This document shows positions 1 to 11,273 of a stretch of 64,000 nucleotides of DNA, piece after piece. The notes under the pieces were generated by a model. The model made no database searches, was not told the DNA's origin, and saw only the letters and a list, made by a program, of their open reading frames with translations. Made by a program: the position numbers and the translations under genes. Each line of letters opens with the position of its first letter. Positions within the stretch are counted from its first letter, which is position 1. The stretch comes from Thermothielavioides terrestris NRRL 8126 (taxonomy: Eukaryota > Ascomycota > Sordariomycetes > Sordariales > Chaetomiaceae), in assembly GCF_000226115.1 (NCBI RefSeq), contig NC_016462.1:3472001-3536000 (forward strand), given 5' to 3'.

Positions 1-3000
1 AGATCACTATTTAGGTATAATATAGGACTACTATCTATACAATTGTAAGGCACTAGGCATCTTAGTAGCTATTAAATACCTCGCTATACTACTTAAAAAG
101 CAGTATTAGCTATATATTAAGATCCTAGAGTATAACAACGAATTTATATAGGCGAGCGCTATTACTACTTAGACAGAGAGACAAGATATCCGAATAGAGC
201 CTTTAGCGCTTAATACGCCTATATAGAATAGAGGCGCTAAACGCTTAGGGGGTATAATCAAAGAGAAGGCTAGAATGATAGCTATCGGCGTATAGTTGCT
301 AGGGCAACTGTAGCTAGAAGTTACAAGGGCTATAGTATATCTCTATAATAGGACACTATCTTTGACAATAAAGTAGATAACGCTACTAGATCACTTTTAT
401 ACCTTCTTTACTAAGAGAGATAGCCTAAGAGCCTTAGAGTATAAACTACACTAAGGGCATTTAAAGGTCTATAGTTATAAGGTATTTACTATAATAGATG
501 CTACTAAAAAGAAAGAAAGGCGTTTTAAGTAGTTCTAACTAAGAGCTTAGATCAGTTACCTTATAGGATACAATTCCTTGAACATCTATTGTATCTAGAA
601 CCCTACTACTAACTAAGTAGTATATATATACAATATAATCTTTAATAAAAAGTAGGTATACCTAAATGACCTAAAGCTTATAGTATAGGATATCCCTTAA
701 ATAGACCTTAAAGAGCTAAAGCGCTAGCTCAATACTAGAGGTGCTAATAATACTAATTAGCTAGATAATAGCGATCTTACACTTATAGCTAAGGAAGAGA
801 ATATAATAAAGGCGTTTAGTATATCTTTAACAACCTTTAAAGAACTAGAAGAGAGCTTAGCTACTACTAAAGAAGTGTTGGATACTATTATAGTAAAAGG
901 TAATACTATAGGCACCTTCCTAGAGTTCTAATATCTAACTTCTCCGTCTACTTCGCTAACCGCTTTGATCGTAGTTGCCTTCCTAGGCTTACGTTCGCCT
1001 AGAGCCTCTAAAGGAGTATTCTAGCTATAAGAGGCCGCCTTCAACGTAGGAATATTAGGCCCTAGAGCTATTGAATATAAATACTTAAGGAGGGTCCTCT
1101 ATATAGAGGAAGAGAGAGAGGAACTTGCCTAAAAGAGTAAAAAGAAGGCTAAGAAGATAGTCGATACTATTAAGAAGGAAGATAATAGTGCTAAGAGGAT
1201 CTTCTAAGAAGAAGTCAATCGCCTATAGTAAGAAGGTAAACTTAGATCTATCTACTAGTCGATACTTCTACCTATACCTCGATAGTACTTTGAACTCAAA
1301 GATTACCTATTAGGCTAACTATTTCTAGAAACTAAACGTAATTATCTTCAAAGCTACAAAGTAATAGGCTTTTAAGAAGAGATTCGCTACTATAATAAAG
1401 AGGTCTAAGGCAAGTAGATCCTAGATTATATATAGGTATACGTCTATAAGTTTAATAAGAGTAGATACCTCGTTAAGTACAAGGTAAGGCTTATAATATA
1501 TAGCAATTAGTAAAAGAAGAGGTTTACTAAAGAGAGCTATATAGTTATATTTGCTATATAATCTTTTAGAATAGTACTTGCTACTATAGCAAAGTTCGAT
1601 CTAGAACTAAAGTAATTCGATATAGTTAACGCCTTTGTCAACGTAAAGATCGATAAAGATATCTATATAGAGATATTATATAGCTATTATAAACTAGGAA
1701 CTATCTTAAAGCTAAAGAAGGCGCTCTATAGCTTATAAAAGTCTCCCCTCCTTTAGTAATAAGAGCTAATAGCTACTCTGAAGAACCTAGGGTTCTAAGC
1801 TATACTATAAGAGCCCTATATTATAATAAACAAAGGTATTATTATCTTCTTCTATATAGATAATATTGTCTTCGTCTATTGTAAAAAGGATTAATACTAA
1901 ACTAACGAAGTAATTAGCTAGCTATAAGAAAAGTATAAACTTATAAGAGGAGATAACCTTCTATAGTTCCTAGGTATAGAGATTTATTACGATTATAAGA
2001 AGCGTTTAATTTAGCTTAGCTAAATGGTATATATTAAGAAGATTATAAGGTTAGCCTAGGAAGAAAGAGAGCTAGAGACTTTAATAGCTAAGGGCGAATT
2101 ACTCCTATATAATAATATTGCTAACTATAGCTTTATTAGGCTCTATTAAAGGAAAGTCGGCTTAATCCTATATATAGCTATTAATATATATCTAGATATT
2201 GCCTTTATAGCCTCTAAGCTTATATAGTTCAATTAGAACCTAGGACTAGAATATTACTATATAGCTAATTAAGTATTACAATACCTCTATTGAATAAGGT
2301 TCTAGGCCCTCTAGCTAGGAGGAGGAGATATCCTAATTATAGCTAGCGATACTAGCTTCGTTAACAATAGTATCAATCGTAAAAGCTTATAAAGTTACGC
2401 TATTATCCTATTTAGAGGGCTAATCGCCTAGCAAGCTAGTAAGTAGGATATAGTAACTATATCAACTATAGAGGCAGAGTTATTAATATTTATATAGGTA
2501 GCGAAAGAAGGTATATTCTTTTAGCGTCTATTGGAGGTACTAGAGATCTATCTAGATAATAAGATCCTATCGATCTAGTGCAATAACAAGTAGACGATCT
2601 AGCTAATTAATACTAAGATACTTATATTATAGATAAAGCTAAAATACATTGATATTTATAACTATTGGCTACGCTAAGAAGCCTAGAATAAGAGGGTTAG
2701 TATAGATTATATACCTTTGAATTAGATATTGGCTAACGACCTAATGAAAGCGCTAGAACTAGAACCCTATAGGAAGTTTATAGAAATACTTAATCTAGCG
2801 GATATCTAGGCCCTTATCGAGATCTATACCTACTAAGCGGTATAGAAGGAAGAAATATAGGGCTAGAAGAAGGCTCTAGCTAAGCTAAAGGTTCGATTTA
2901 TAATATAATATATAGGATTGAGAAAGGTAGATATATAAGGCTTAGTAGATTAGAGCGATAGCAAAAGGACCTTAACATTATAGAATTGCTAGATTAGGAA

Positions 3001-3291
3001 AGACGTAGTATTGGAAATAGCTTTATAGATTACTAGATTTAGTAGGCTAGAGCTAGAGGCTCGACCTAGGGGGGTATATCAGAACTAGCTTGGCCTAGGG
3101 CACTGGGCCGGCCTACCGAGATTAGGATCTACTGGCTTGATGCCCAACTGCCGCCTAAGACTAGGCTCCTGATTAGGAGAACTCTCCTACAATACAATAT
3201 CCTCAACACTACGATTGTTCCTAGTTGTATACATTGCTTGCATTGTGATAGCTTCATCTTCCTAAGCCTGCGTAGCGGTTCCAATATATCA
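1..3291 (+). mobile_element. Ty1/Copia LTR retrotransposon, 3' part, RIP-inactivated
   Basis: Conceptual translation on the plus strand, reading through many TAG/TAA stops, gives Copia pol in the usual order. The integrase C-terminal part lies around 220-660, including the GGxIKEKARMIAIGA-like block near 240. Reverse transcriptase spans about 1430-2060, with DIVNAFVN near 1618 and a YIDN version of the YVDD box near 1850. RNase H spans about 2160-2790, with ASDTSFVNNS near 2341 and NDLMKALELEPYRKF near 2730. Integrase before reverse transcriptase is diagnostic of Copia rather than Gypsy. The region is extremely TA-rich, almost lacks CA and TG, yet keeps CG. Stops fall where Gln or Trp is expected, the RIP signature. 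Gag, protease and the 5' LTR lie outside the window. The element is certainly inactive. Confidence 0.92.
3075..3291 (+). repeat. Putative 3' LTR of the Copia element
   Basis: A purine-rich tract (cctagggggg, 3065-3074) lies directly after the RNase H region. It is followed by a less AT-rich, non-coding 217-base block that begins tatatcagaac and ends ccaatatatca. If the second base was originally G (TG to TA by RIP), the block has the canonical TG...CA ends. The five bases after it (gtgta, 3292-3296) would be one copy of the target-site duplication. The partner LTR is outside the window, so the boundary is inferred. Confidence 0.6.
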
Positions 3292-3923
3292 GTGTAAGCT
3301 GGAGCGGTGGCCCCCGGTATAATCTCAGCCTAGCGCGTGGACAAAACGTAGGCCCACGCCAGTGTTAGGATGCCAATGTGGTTGGGTTTGGAGCCGAACC
3401 ACGTTGGGAATCGCTTAGGTAAATGCTCGACCGAGACGACAATGGGGCGGCGAGTGGTGACCGGAATGAAGTACCGGCGTTGGATAGCCGGAAGCTCACA
3501 GTCGATGCCGTTGGTCGTCTGCCAAGTCGACGTCCCGGTAGCTAAGAGATGGTAGTCGGGCTTCAACTGGAGACGGTTGTGGAAATACGGTATCTCCCGG
3601 CAGGCGTGCTCCAGATCGACCAGTTCGGCGGGGAATCCATGACCGGCGGCTGCCCTTGCGCACAATTTCTGCCACGTCCTGTATCCGTGCGCGTAGTAGC
3701 GCCTGAATGTTTCGTCGTCTAGCCGAACTGGGTCGTCCATTTCGCGGGGCCAAGCAGAAGGTCCCTTTTCGCCCGGTTGAGCGGCCGTTTGCTGACCGTG
3801 TCGGAGCTTGGAAGGGACGGGGGAAGAAGAAACGGACGTCGAGGATGAGGAGCCGTCAACAGGTTGGGGACGATCTTGGTCCTTATGAAGCATAAAATTT
3901 GGGTTTATCTGAGGACAGCTCAC
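3292..3923 (-). pseudogene. Conserved fungal protein of unknown function, truncated by the Copia insertion
   Basis: An open frame of 197 codons starts at 3923 and reaches a TAG at 3327-3329. Its C-terminal part (GIDCELPAIQRRYFIPV, then PTWFGSKPNHIGILTLAWAY) resembles a recurrent block in large uncharacterised fungal proteins. After the TAG the same frame continues AEIIPGATAPAYT up to the presumed LTR edge. The stop replaces an expected Trp (TGG to TAG, a C-to-T at CpA on the plus strand), so RIP appears to have leaked from the retrotransposon into the host gene. The product lacks everything downstream. An alternative start is MDDPVRLDD, about 60 codons in. Function is unknown and the family assignment rests on my recall of the motif. 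Confidence 0.55.
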
Positions 3924-5026
3924 AGCTGGTTATGCGAGCGCCTGAACATGGATTTTCCGGTGTGAAGTGCAAGAAGAATGCGGGAAAGCGCAGGCAGGTT
4001 GAGCCAAAGATTGCGCGACATCAATCCTCCACGCTTCAGAAGCTGCAATAAGACAAACGAGGGAGGAACCAACTAGCTGGTTGCCGAGGCCTGGCCCATG
4101 ATGCCTTCGATAATTTGTGGTGCAGAACGCATTATTCCGGCCAAGGGCAGAAGCAGGTCGGGTTTGCTCGAGCGTGGAGGAAAGCCACGCGTTCGGGCCT
4201 TTCGCGCACACCCATTTCCCAGGAATATATTCCATCTCAAGTGGCGCCTCCACTTCATGGAGACAGATAGTCATGTGAGCAGGCTGTGAAAATGTGCTTC
4301 CCCCAAATCGGTTCCCTTCTTTCAACACCCAACTCAGTCCTTATCCGTTGGTAACCGACGGACAAGTTCTCTCTCCCTCTCGATGGGTCGGTGACTTTTA
4401 CGATCTCCCCTTTTCGAAAGCTCCATATCTCATACAATCTTCATTCGTACCTACCTAGGGAATCAGAAACGGCTAATGAAATTCAAGTTTTCCTCTACCG
4501 ACTTCATACACGTTCTCATCTCGCGCGTTGCACAGCCCACGAACTCGAAAGCTTGATCGGTACCTGACACCTCACGAACGCCAACAATGATTACCTCCAG
4601 CACGAAGGGCTTTTTCCGTGTCTGCAAGCATTCAAACACATCCACGACTCTTGGCCCTGCATCGCCAAGGGCTGCAGGAAGAAGATCAAAGTATGCACCA
4701 GTCTGTGCCACGGCATAATTCACCAGGACGGCAGAATCGACGAGAACTACTCTGGACATGTGGTTTGTCAAGCCTGTCCCAGCCACGGTCGGTGCGGCAC
4801 CGGAAGCGACTACAGCAGGTGCCCGATTGTTGTCGATTCTGGCAACGATGACGGCAGACTGGTGGTGGTGCAGCCCGGTGTGGAAGACGCCCACCAGTAC
4901 TGTGTAGGCAGGAAGTTCACACTACCCCATTGGGCTATAACTGAGCAAGCCCCTCCACCACTCTGAGGGGTTCAGTGAGCCGTGCCGCCCAAGTTCAGGT
5001 CCCGGGTCATAAAGAGTTGGGAAACC
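3924..5026. other. Ambiguous stretch with coding-like fragments
   Basis: No complete gene is recognised. Around 4480-4965 three frames are open together. One plus frame, 4568-4966, is cysteine-rich (PCIAKGC, VCTSLCHG, VVCQACPSHGRCG). A minus frame, 4463-4894, reads as a 143-residue protein with hydrophobic blocks (VVLVDSAVLVNYAVAQTG). A plus frame upstream (4479-4566) ends at a possible GTACCT donor. I cannot tell which, if any, is real; a degraded multi-exon gene next to the transposons is plausible. Confidence 0.25.
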
Positions 5027-5280
5027 CCATGCAGGGAGGGGCGTGTCGTACAACATGGGCTGGGTCAGCCTGTTAGTGCCCCAACATGCTGTTGGAAAAT
5101 ACATCGGTAATTGAGCACTTATTTAGCGAATGCATGTAGTATAGAACAGTATTGTAGGGCACTTTTAGACTGTCCCTATCTCAATAATGTTCCTTGTTTT
5201 CATTATGTTTAGAGAACATACTGTTGTAATCTATATAAAATACTGAAATGTAGAAAAAAACAAGATTACCGAGCTTTGTT

Positions 5281-5454
5281 TGGTACGTTCGAAGGTTACA
5301 AGGTACGATCCAAGGTTCGAAGGTTACAAGATACGATCAAAGGTTACGATATATTTTTTTGCTACTGCCTATAATTGGGATTGAACTGGGGACCTCGCAA
5401 AATAGTATCTACAATTTTACAGAGAGGCAGTCACAGTCAATTGAACTACGAAGC
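5281..5454 (-). repeat. SINE-like sequence with tRNA-type pol III promoter boxes
   Basis: On the minus strand, from 5454, TAGTTCAATTG (5438-5448) fits the A-box consensus TRGYNNARNNG exactly. AGTTCAATCCC (5377-5387) fits the B box GGTTCRANTCC at 9 of 11 positions. About 50 bases separate the boxes, as in tRNA genes. The outer ends (GCTTCGT and GGCAGTAGC) pair only partly and no good cloverleaf forms, so this is not a working tRNA. The tRNA-like part is followed by A7 and then a 28-bp tandem repeat. That layout is expected of a short interspersed element. Confidence 0.45.
5287..5342. repeat. 28-bp direct tandem repeat (two copies plus partial)
   Basis: Units 5287-5314 and 5315-5342 both begin gttcgaaggttacaag and differ at two positions. 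A third, partial unit starts at 5343 (gttacgata). The array lies on the tail side of the tRNA-like sequence, so it may be the SINE tail. Confidence 0.8.
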
Positions 5455-5798
5455 AGGAAGTCTACGAGCGCGCAGGAAGCGGAAGGAACTTAGGAGTCTA
5501 TAGAGCTACAGTACGGTCAGGGCATCTTTGATGGATCCGCTCTGTTTCACGTAAACAGCCTGAAACTGGAAAAACGGAGTGTTGGCCTAGACAAGACTTT
5601 CCTTACCATTTCAGAGCTCAAAATGTATTGACATTATGTTAGATGAACACTCTGTTGAGGTAGTTTCAGTCTGTTGGGTTCAGCAGCCTTGTTCCGACCT
5701 GTTCTAGCGTTCAACATCCTGTTGCAGGAACTTACAGGATGTTTGAAGGCTGACAGGCTTATATACATATGTTGTACGACACCCCCCTCCCTGCATGG

Positions 5799-8700
5799 CC
5801 GGTCTCGTCTCGACAGGAGCGCCGTCGATGCGACACCCTCCAGCCGCTCAATTCACATGAATTCCTTGGCAGAAAATCCCTCGATTTTGGGAGTGGTGTA
5901 AATGCTTTGACTGTTGCTATTACTGAGTCGACCCAATTGAGGCGTATATGGATCGATTCCGAATTGTGTGAAGGATGAGGTTGCTGTCATTCATTTTTCC
6001 GTTTTTGGATTTGAGCCTGGTTTGGTCGTGGCAAAGGTGGCGGGCATGCAAGGGTAAAGCCGGGCTGACTTTACTACCTCAATCCCAGGCAAAAAGCAAC
6101 AGCACGCATTTGATGTGTGGAGCGGGAGATCTCGAGAGATCCCGTAGGCGAATTTACGGACGTTGCCAAAGCCGCCCCAAGCGCTCAGCCAACCCGACTT
6201 CCAACTTGAACGGAATGCACAGACGTGGCAGGTGGGCCCACACCTCCGCCCGGCGCCGGATCGGGTGGGTGCCCGGGCAAAACACCCAAACCAACCTGCC
6301 CGAAGTCTCCTCCAGCCGGAACTTGGCCCGCCCGAATCTGCTTCGCAAGCTAGTGAAGTTCCGCCCACGCGAGTGCGAGTCGGTCGGCTCAGCGGGGGTA
6401 TCGCTTCTTGCCCCCGAAACGGCGCCTGGCTCGGTCCGCAGCACATTGCTCAAAAGCAATGGCGTGAGTAGGCAGCTTCGCTTCCTGGTTCGCCCACTGT
6501 CGCCTGTTGCTGCATGGAGTCGACAGGGACATTTGCCGCAGCCGGGATGGATGGGAGGCCGAAGGTGAGTTCCCGGTGACCGGAAACGTGCCACCACCCG
6601 GCTTCAGCCAACGGACAGCTCATCAACCGCTCGTTAACGAGTGGTCATGCACCGCGGCCGGACACACGAGCCAGGGAGCAAGGACGGCATTGGAGCCCAA
6701 CAGGAGCCGAGGGTGCCGCCCAGCCGGCGCGCTGACTCTGGGGTTGCTTGCACCACGGGCACCGACCTGAACCGACCTGACCCATCAGGCTGGGGCGCCT
6801 GATGGGACCAAGTTGGGGAATCCGCACCGCCCCAGGCCCCATCGGGGACCCGCCCGACCGGTGATTTGTGTCCAGTCAAGAAACACCCGCCTCACTTCCA
6901 GGCCCGCCCAGCCAATCGTGGCGCCCGTGAGGGTCCTGCAGCTGCAGCATCAAGGGATGCGCGGATTCAATTGACAAACGAGGCGATGCATTCGTGTCCA
7001 ACGGACGGGCTGCATGGAAGCGACCAGGATTCTGGTGCCGTGTCGAAAAGGAAGATGTTGGGAGCGACAGTGGCTGATTGCCTCCGCTTGAGAGTTTGGT
7101 GTCTGATAACTAACGTGAGAAAGCCATCAAGGTGGCTTCCATCAACCACCTGGGCACCAAGTTTGTGGGGGTACGTGGGTGCGTCTGGGGCACTCGCACC
7201 TGCCGTTGTTTGCTCTCACTGGGCCAACCCAGCGATTGGATGCGATTTCCCAGCCTGGAAGCAGGCAACATTAACCTCGCAGAGCAGACTGGAAGTGGTG
7301 GATTTGGCTCAAACCTTGACTTGGAAAAGACACCGACAGCGGCGAACATATTTTACTTAACTTTGCAAAGTCCAACGCGACCCCTGCCCTGTTTCCGCCG
7401 CTTCATCAACGGACTCACTCCAACATAACTACCTTAGGTACGGACCCGACACCATCTTGGTGCACTGGGCCTGACAGGACCGCGCTGGGGGAGCGCTGTC
7501 AACCGGATTTGGAAATAACAAAGGCGGTTCTCATTGACCTACCGGGCAAAGGATTCCAGAATCCCGCGCAGGTGCCCTCGTGAGCACGGGGGGCTGCTTG
7601 CATGCTTGGGGTGCTGGTCCTGTCGAGCATTCACTTCACTACACCACTGGGCGGGTTGCGGATGCGCATCTGTCAGCACCTTACACTACACTAACTACCT
7701 CCCGCTGATGACCGATTGCTTCGCCGCACCCCACCAAACGACGTCGTGAAACACGGGCCAAGCGCAGCTTCTTTCCGCGGTCCACTGGCGAGCGACGCCG
7801 TAAGCCGCCGAAAAATTCCCGGCCAATGGTCCGTGGATGCCGCGCCATGGCTGGGTGTCCTCCAAAGCCGGGCACAGCTCACCCGTTTGGCTGACCATGC
7901 TGTGGCCAATTGTTGTCCTCTGCATCCAGCCAGGTCACAGAACCTCGCATTGCCTGCCGCCATGGACGCCACGAGACTCGGATGCGCGGTGCCCGACGGC
8001 GGGGTGGTTGTCTCGCACTGTTGGCTTGCGAGACATCTTCGGGCGGGATGGACTTTGGCAGATCAACAGCCTGGTTTGTGATGTTGGGGGAGTTCTGGGG
8101 TTTTCTACTCGAGAAGCCAGCCTCAGTCCATCTCCTTCCCCAGCGGGTATCCTTCTTCGTGTGCAACAGATGGGTTGCCAGATTCGTTCGTCACGCCGCC
8201 CAAGTGTCCTGCTTGGGCCGCCGAGACTGGCTCGCCGAGGGCAATCTGGGGTTGGTGGGCGGTGCCGTTGCATCAGCCATCAATCAAGAGCTTTCTCCCC
8301 GGAAAGACCCCTGTCAGCGCGCTAGTCGGTTACACCACACCGATGATCTCCAAGGCCACTCGTCACCTCTGCTCACGCCCAGGTGGGTGCGTCATGGTGT
8401 GCCTGGCACCGCATCCAGAATCCAGATGTTCCAGCGCCGTGTCTTCCCCCAAATCCTCCCACTCTCCCACCCACCCGCTTTGATCGGGTATCCAGCGTGC
8501 ATTTCGACCGGACAATCTCGCTGCATCTTGTGCCGCGCCTCCCCCATCCCACCGCGCCTGTTCCCAACGTCCGCTCGAGCTCGAGGGTGGGTGGGTCGAA
8601 CAAGAAGATCTTGACCTGCTGCAAGTCGAAGCCTCGCGGGAACTGGCCTCGATAAATAGTATATCATTTGCTCGCCCTCGGCCTGCCAATCCCTTCTTCT

Positions 8701-8914
8701 CCCCTTGCTTGCGTTCCCTCGCGTGCTTCATTTGCTTGCTTGGTTGCTTGCCAGAAGCACTCTTCCATCCAGTCCCAAACACGTTGCTGCCGGTGCAGCT
8801 CTGCCGCCGAGTGGTCCTTTCTAACCCTCGGCCCGGGTGAACCCTTGCATTTTGATCACAGGCTGCCGACGGTGACTCGCGCCATCACGGGCCACCCGGT
8901 TCGCCCCTCTCAGG
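5799..8914. other. Gene-poor stretch upstream of the transcription factor
   Basis: Long GC-rich frames exist on both strands, but none has a recognisable domain, consistent splice sites or a non-random composition. The last 260 bases (TATA-like ataaata at 8652-8658, then pyrimidine-rich gcttgcttgc sequence from about 8690) look like the promoter and 5' leader of the downstream gene. I see no RNA gene or mobile element here. Confidence 0.5.
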
Positions 8915-11273
8915 ATGAGTCAACACAGCGAAGTCGAGCAACTCAGGGCTTTGCTCGAGAAGAGTGAGCGAGAGAAACTCGAGATAATACAGAAAAGCGA
9001 GCGAGAGAAACTCGAGTTAATTCAGAAGCTCAACGATGTCAAACGCCTCGACAGCAACCCTCCAGGTGGCTCTGGCCGCTTACGGAGCAGCACAATGCCC
9101 CGCAGCGCCACAAACGGCCCCGGCCCGAGTCCCCAACCCAAGCCGGCCCAGCAGGTAAGGTCTCACTCATCATTCAAGCAATTATCTGGGTACAATGAGT
9201 ATTTGGTTAATGCTCACGCAACTTCTCCAGGACCAAAGCCGGCCCATGAAGCGCTCAAAAACCACACATTCTTTCGGGTCCTCGACAACAGCGCCCATGA
9301 TGCGGTCACGGTCGAGCGTCTCCCGCCCCGGTCCCAGTCAAATCCCCTTCGCTGGAACGGCACCCAGCCCTATCACTCTCCCCGTCACGCAGAACGGCAT
9401 GGCAGTTCCCAATCCGGGGACTCCTGGCGACTTACTTCACCAGAGCCAGTTGCCATATGCCACCGTACCAGAAGGCCCCGTCTTGACCGGGCCATCTCAA
9501 CATGGCGAGCTCGGGCGCGAAATTCCATTTGACGAGTTCTTGACCATGGCTGACGAGGACTTGTTCCCGACCATCTCGCCTGTCAGCATCCCCAACTCAT
9601 CTTCACTACCCTCGCACGGGACAGGACAGTACCCGATGTCAAGCCTCCCTTCAGTCTGTGGGTCGCTGAGCTCGGGGCCGACTTTGGAGACCGCTCCCAT
9701 GTCAAGGTGCAACAGCTCCGTGAACGACAGCGCCTCCATCGCGGGCCAGTTCAGCGAGATGGTCCGGATACAGTCACAACAGTCCGCTCGCAGCCACGTT
9801 CGGCCAGAGAGCTTCCACCTCAGCCCCAACGTCGCACAGCCGACGCTCCTGGGGAAGCGTCCGTCCGATGCATCAAACGTCATGGCGATGCAGGCCGGCT
9901 CATTTCCGCCCACCTACACATCACCTGCCGCAGTCGACGCCGCACAGCTGTCTCAACATCAGCACCCGATGGAGCCCTCCTTCTCGCAGTCGAGCATTCG
10001 GTCTGCCTCCTCTGCTGGCTCTGGCATCTCGCCCCACGACCTCAGCGGCCCTCACCTGAACAAGCACCTCACAATGGAGCGATCAGTGTCCAAGGACAGC
10101 GTCAAGTCGAACTCCTCCTGGAAACTACGCGCCAAGGAAGCCCTCGCTCGACAGAACCATGCCGCCAAATCTCGGCATCTCCAGCCGAAGCCGGCCGCGG
10201 GCTCAGCCAAACCCGAAGCCGATGCCGCCGCCGCCGGCTCGACGAAAGATGGAAAGGCCGTCATCGCCAAGACCAAGTACGAGCGGCCCAAGCACCCCAA
10301 GGTCATGTGCAACCAGTGCAACGACCATCCGGAGGGCTTCCGCGGCGAGCACGAGCTGCGGCGGCACACCGAGGCCAAGCACAAGAGCATGGTCAAGAAG
10401 TGGATCTGCCGCGACCCGGACCTGTACGGGATCGCGCACTCCGAGACCCCCGTCAAGCCGCTGCGGGACTGCAAGCAGTGCTCGCAGAACAAGCAGTACG
10501 GCGCCTACTACAACGCCGCCGCGCACCTCCGGCGCACGCACTTCAAGGTCAAGCCGCGGAAAGGCGCGGCCGGCTCCCGGGACGGCGCGGGCGGGGGCGG
10601 GGGAGAGGAGCGGGAGAAGCGCGGCGGCAAGGGCGGCGGCGACTGGCCGTCCATGAACGAGCTGAAGCTCTGGATGGTCGAGGTGACGGTGCCCATGGAC
10701 CAGGCGGGCGCGCTGGTGCCGGACGGCACCGAGTCCGTCGGCGGCGTGGAAGCCGACGACTTCGACAACGAGTTCGCCGACTCCCAGTACAGCTCGCAAG
10801 CTGCTGGGGCTGCTGCTGCCCCGATGGCCATGGGTGCGGACGGCTTCGACGTCGCTGCCTTCGCCGGCGTCGGAGGCGGGTTCGGCCCCGTCGTCGACCC
10901 CACCGGCGCCTCGTTCCAGGGAGACCTGGACTCGCAGCTGTCGGAGCTGTACGGCAGCAGCGGCGGCGGGTCGTTCGGCGCCGCCGCCACCACGGACCCG
11001 ATGTCCCTGCCAGGACTCCTCCCCGCCTCGTCTGCCGCGTTTGGCTACCGCAACAACCCCGACTTCAGCAGCAGCATGCAGCAGGGCACTCCCTCCTCCT
11101 CGCTGCTGGGCTTTGACGGCCATGCATACACCTCGCCCGTCTCGTCCACCGCGACGATTACGCAACCGGCCATGTTCGGCGACCAGCTGCTTGCCCCTGC
11201 CGCCATGCAGGTTCCGCGCGATGACCTGCCTGATTTGCCGTTTGAGCTCACCTTCTCCACGGCTGGTCAGTAG
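8915..11273 (+). CDS. C2H2-type zinc-finger transcription factor, fungal DUF7896-like
   Basis: Two exons, 8915-9154 and 9231-11273, with a 76-base GTAAGG...CAG intron, give 760 residues. Residues 5-45 form a charged coiled coil containing an 11-residue tandem repeat ([11 protein letters not shown], then [11 protein letters not shown]). A long Ser/Pro/Gln-rich disordered region follows. The DNA-binding region has two fingers: CNQC...[11 protein letters not shown] from about residue 440 and CKQC...HLRRTHF from about 494. A Gly-rich linker and the conserved block [14 protein letters not shown] come next. The C-terminus is acidic and Gln/Ser-rich, as in activation domains. The finger layout resembles fungal regulators annotated as key-lime-pathogenicity-like proteins; that comparison is from memory. 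Likely nuclear; targets unknown. The start is chosen because exon 1 is coding-like and stays in phase through the intron. Confidence 0.85.

Larger units (their letters stand above)
5027..5798. mobile_element. Foldback/MITE-like element with 30-bp terminal inverted repeats
   Basis: Bases 5027-5056 (ccatgcagggagggg...) and 5769-5798 are inverted repeats matching at 29 of 30 positions; the only difference is c versus g at base 16. Weaker similarity continues inwards (AGCCTGTYAG, then CAACAT.CTGT). Short CTGTT motifs recur near both ends (5069, 5091, 5651, 5671, 5721), like the subterminal repeats of hAT-type elements, and the repeat contains CAGGG, a common hAT end. No transposase frame is present, so it would be non-autonomous. 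I see no clear target-site duplication. The interior is AT-rich and holds a tRNA-like sequence. Confidence 0.65.

Noticed and set aside
3330..3923. Treating the 197-codon frame as a complete gene
   Set aside because: The conserved-looking sequence continues beyond the stop to the transposon edge, so it is a truncated gene.
9707..11116. 469-codon plus frame and 320-codon minus frame inside the transcription factor
   Set aside because: Arg/Gly-rich shadow frames of a GC-rich coding exon.
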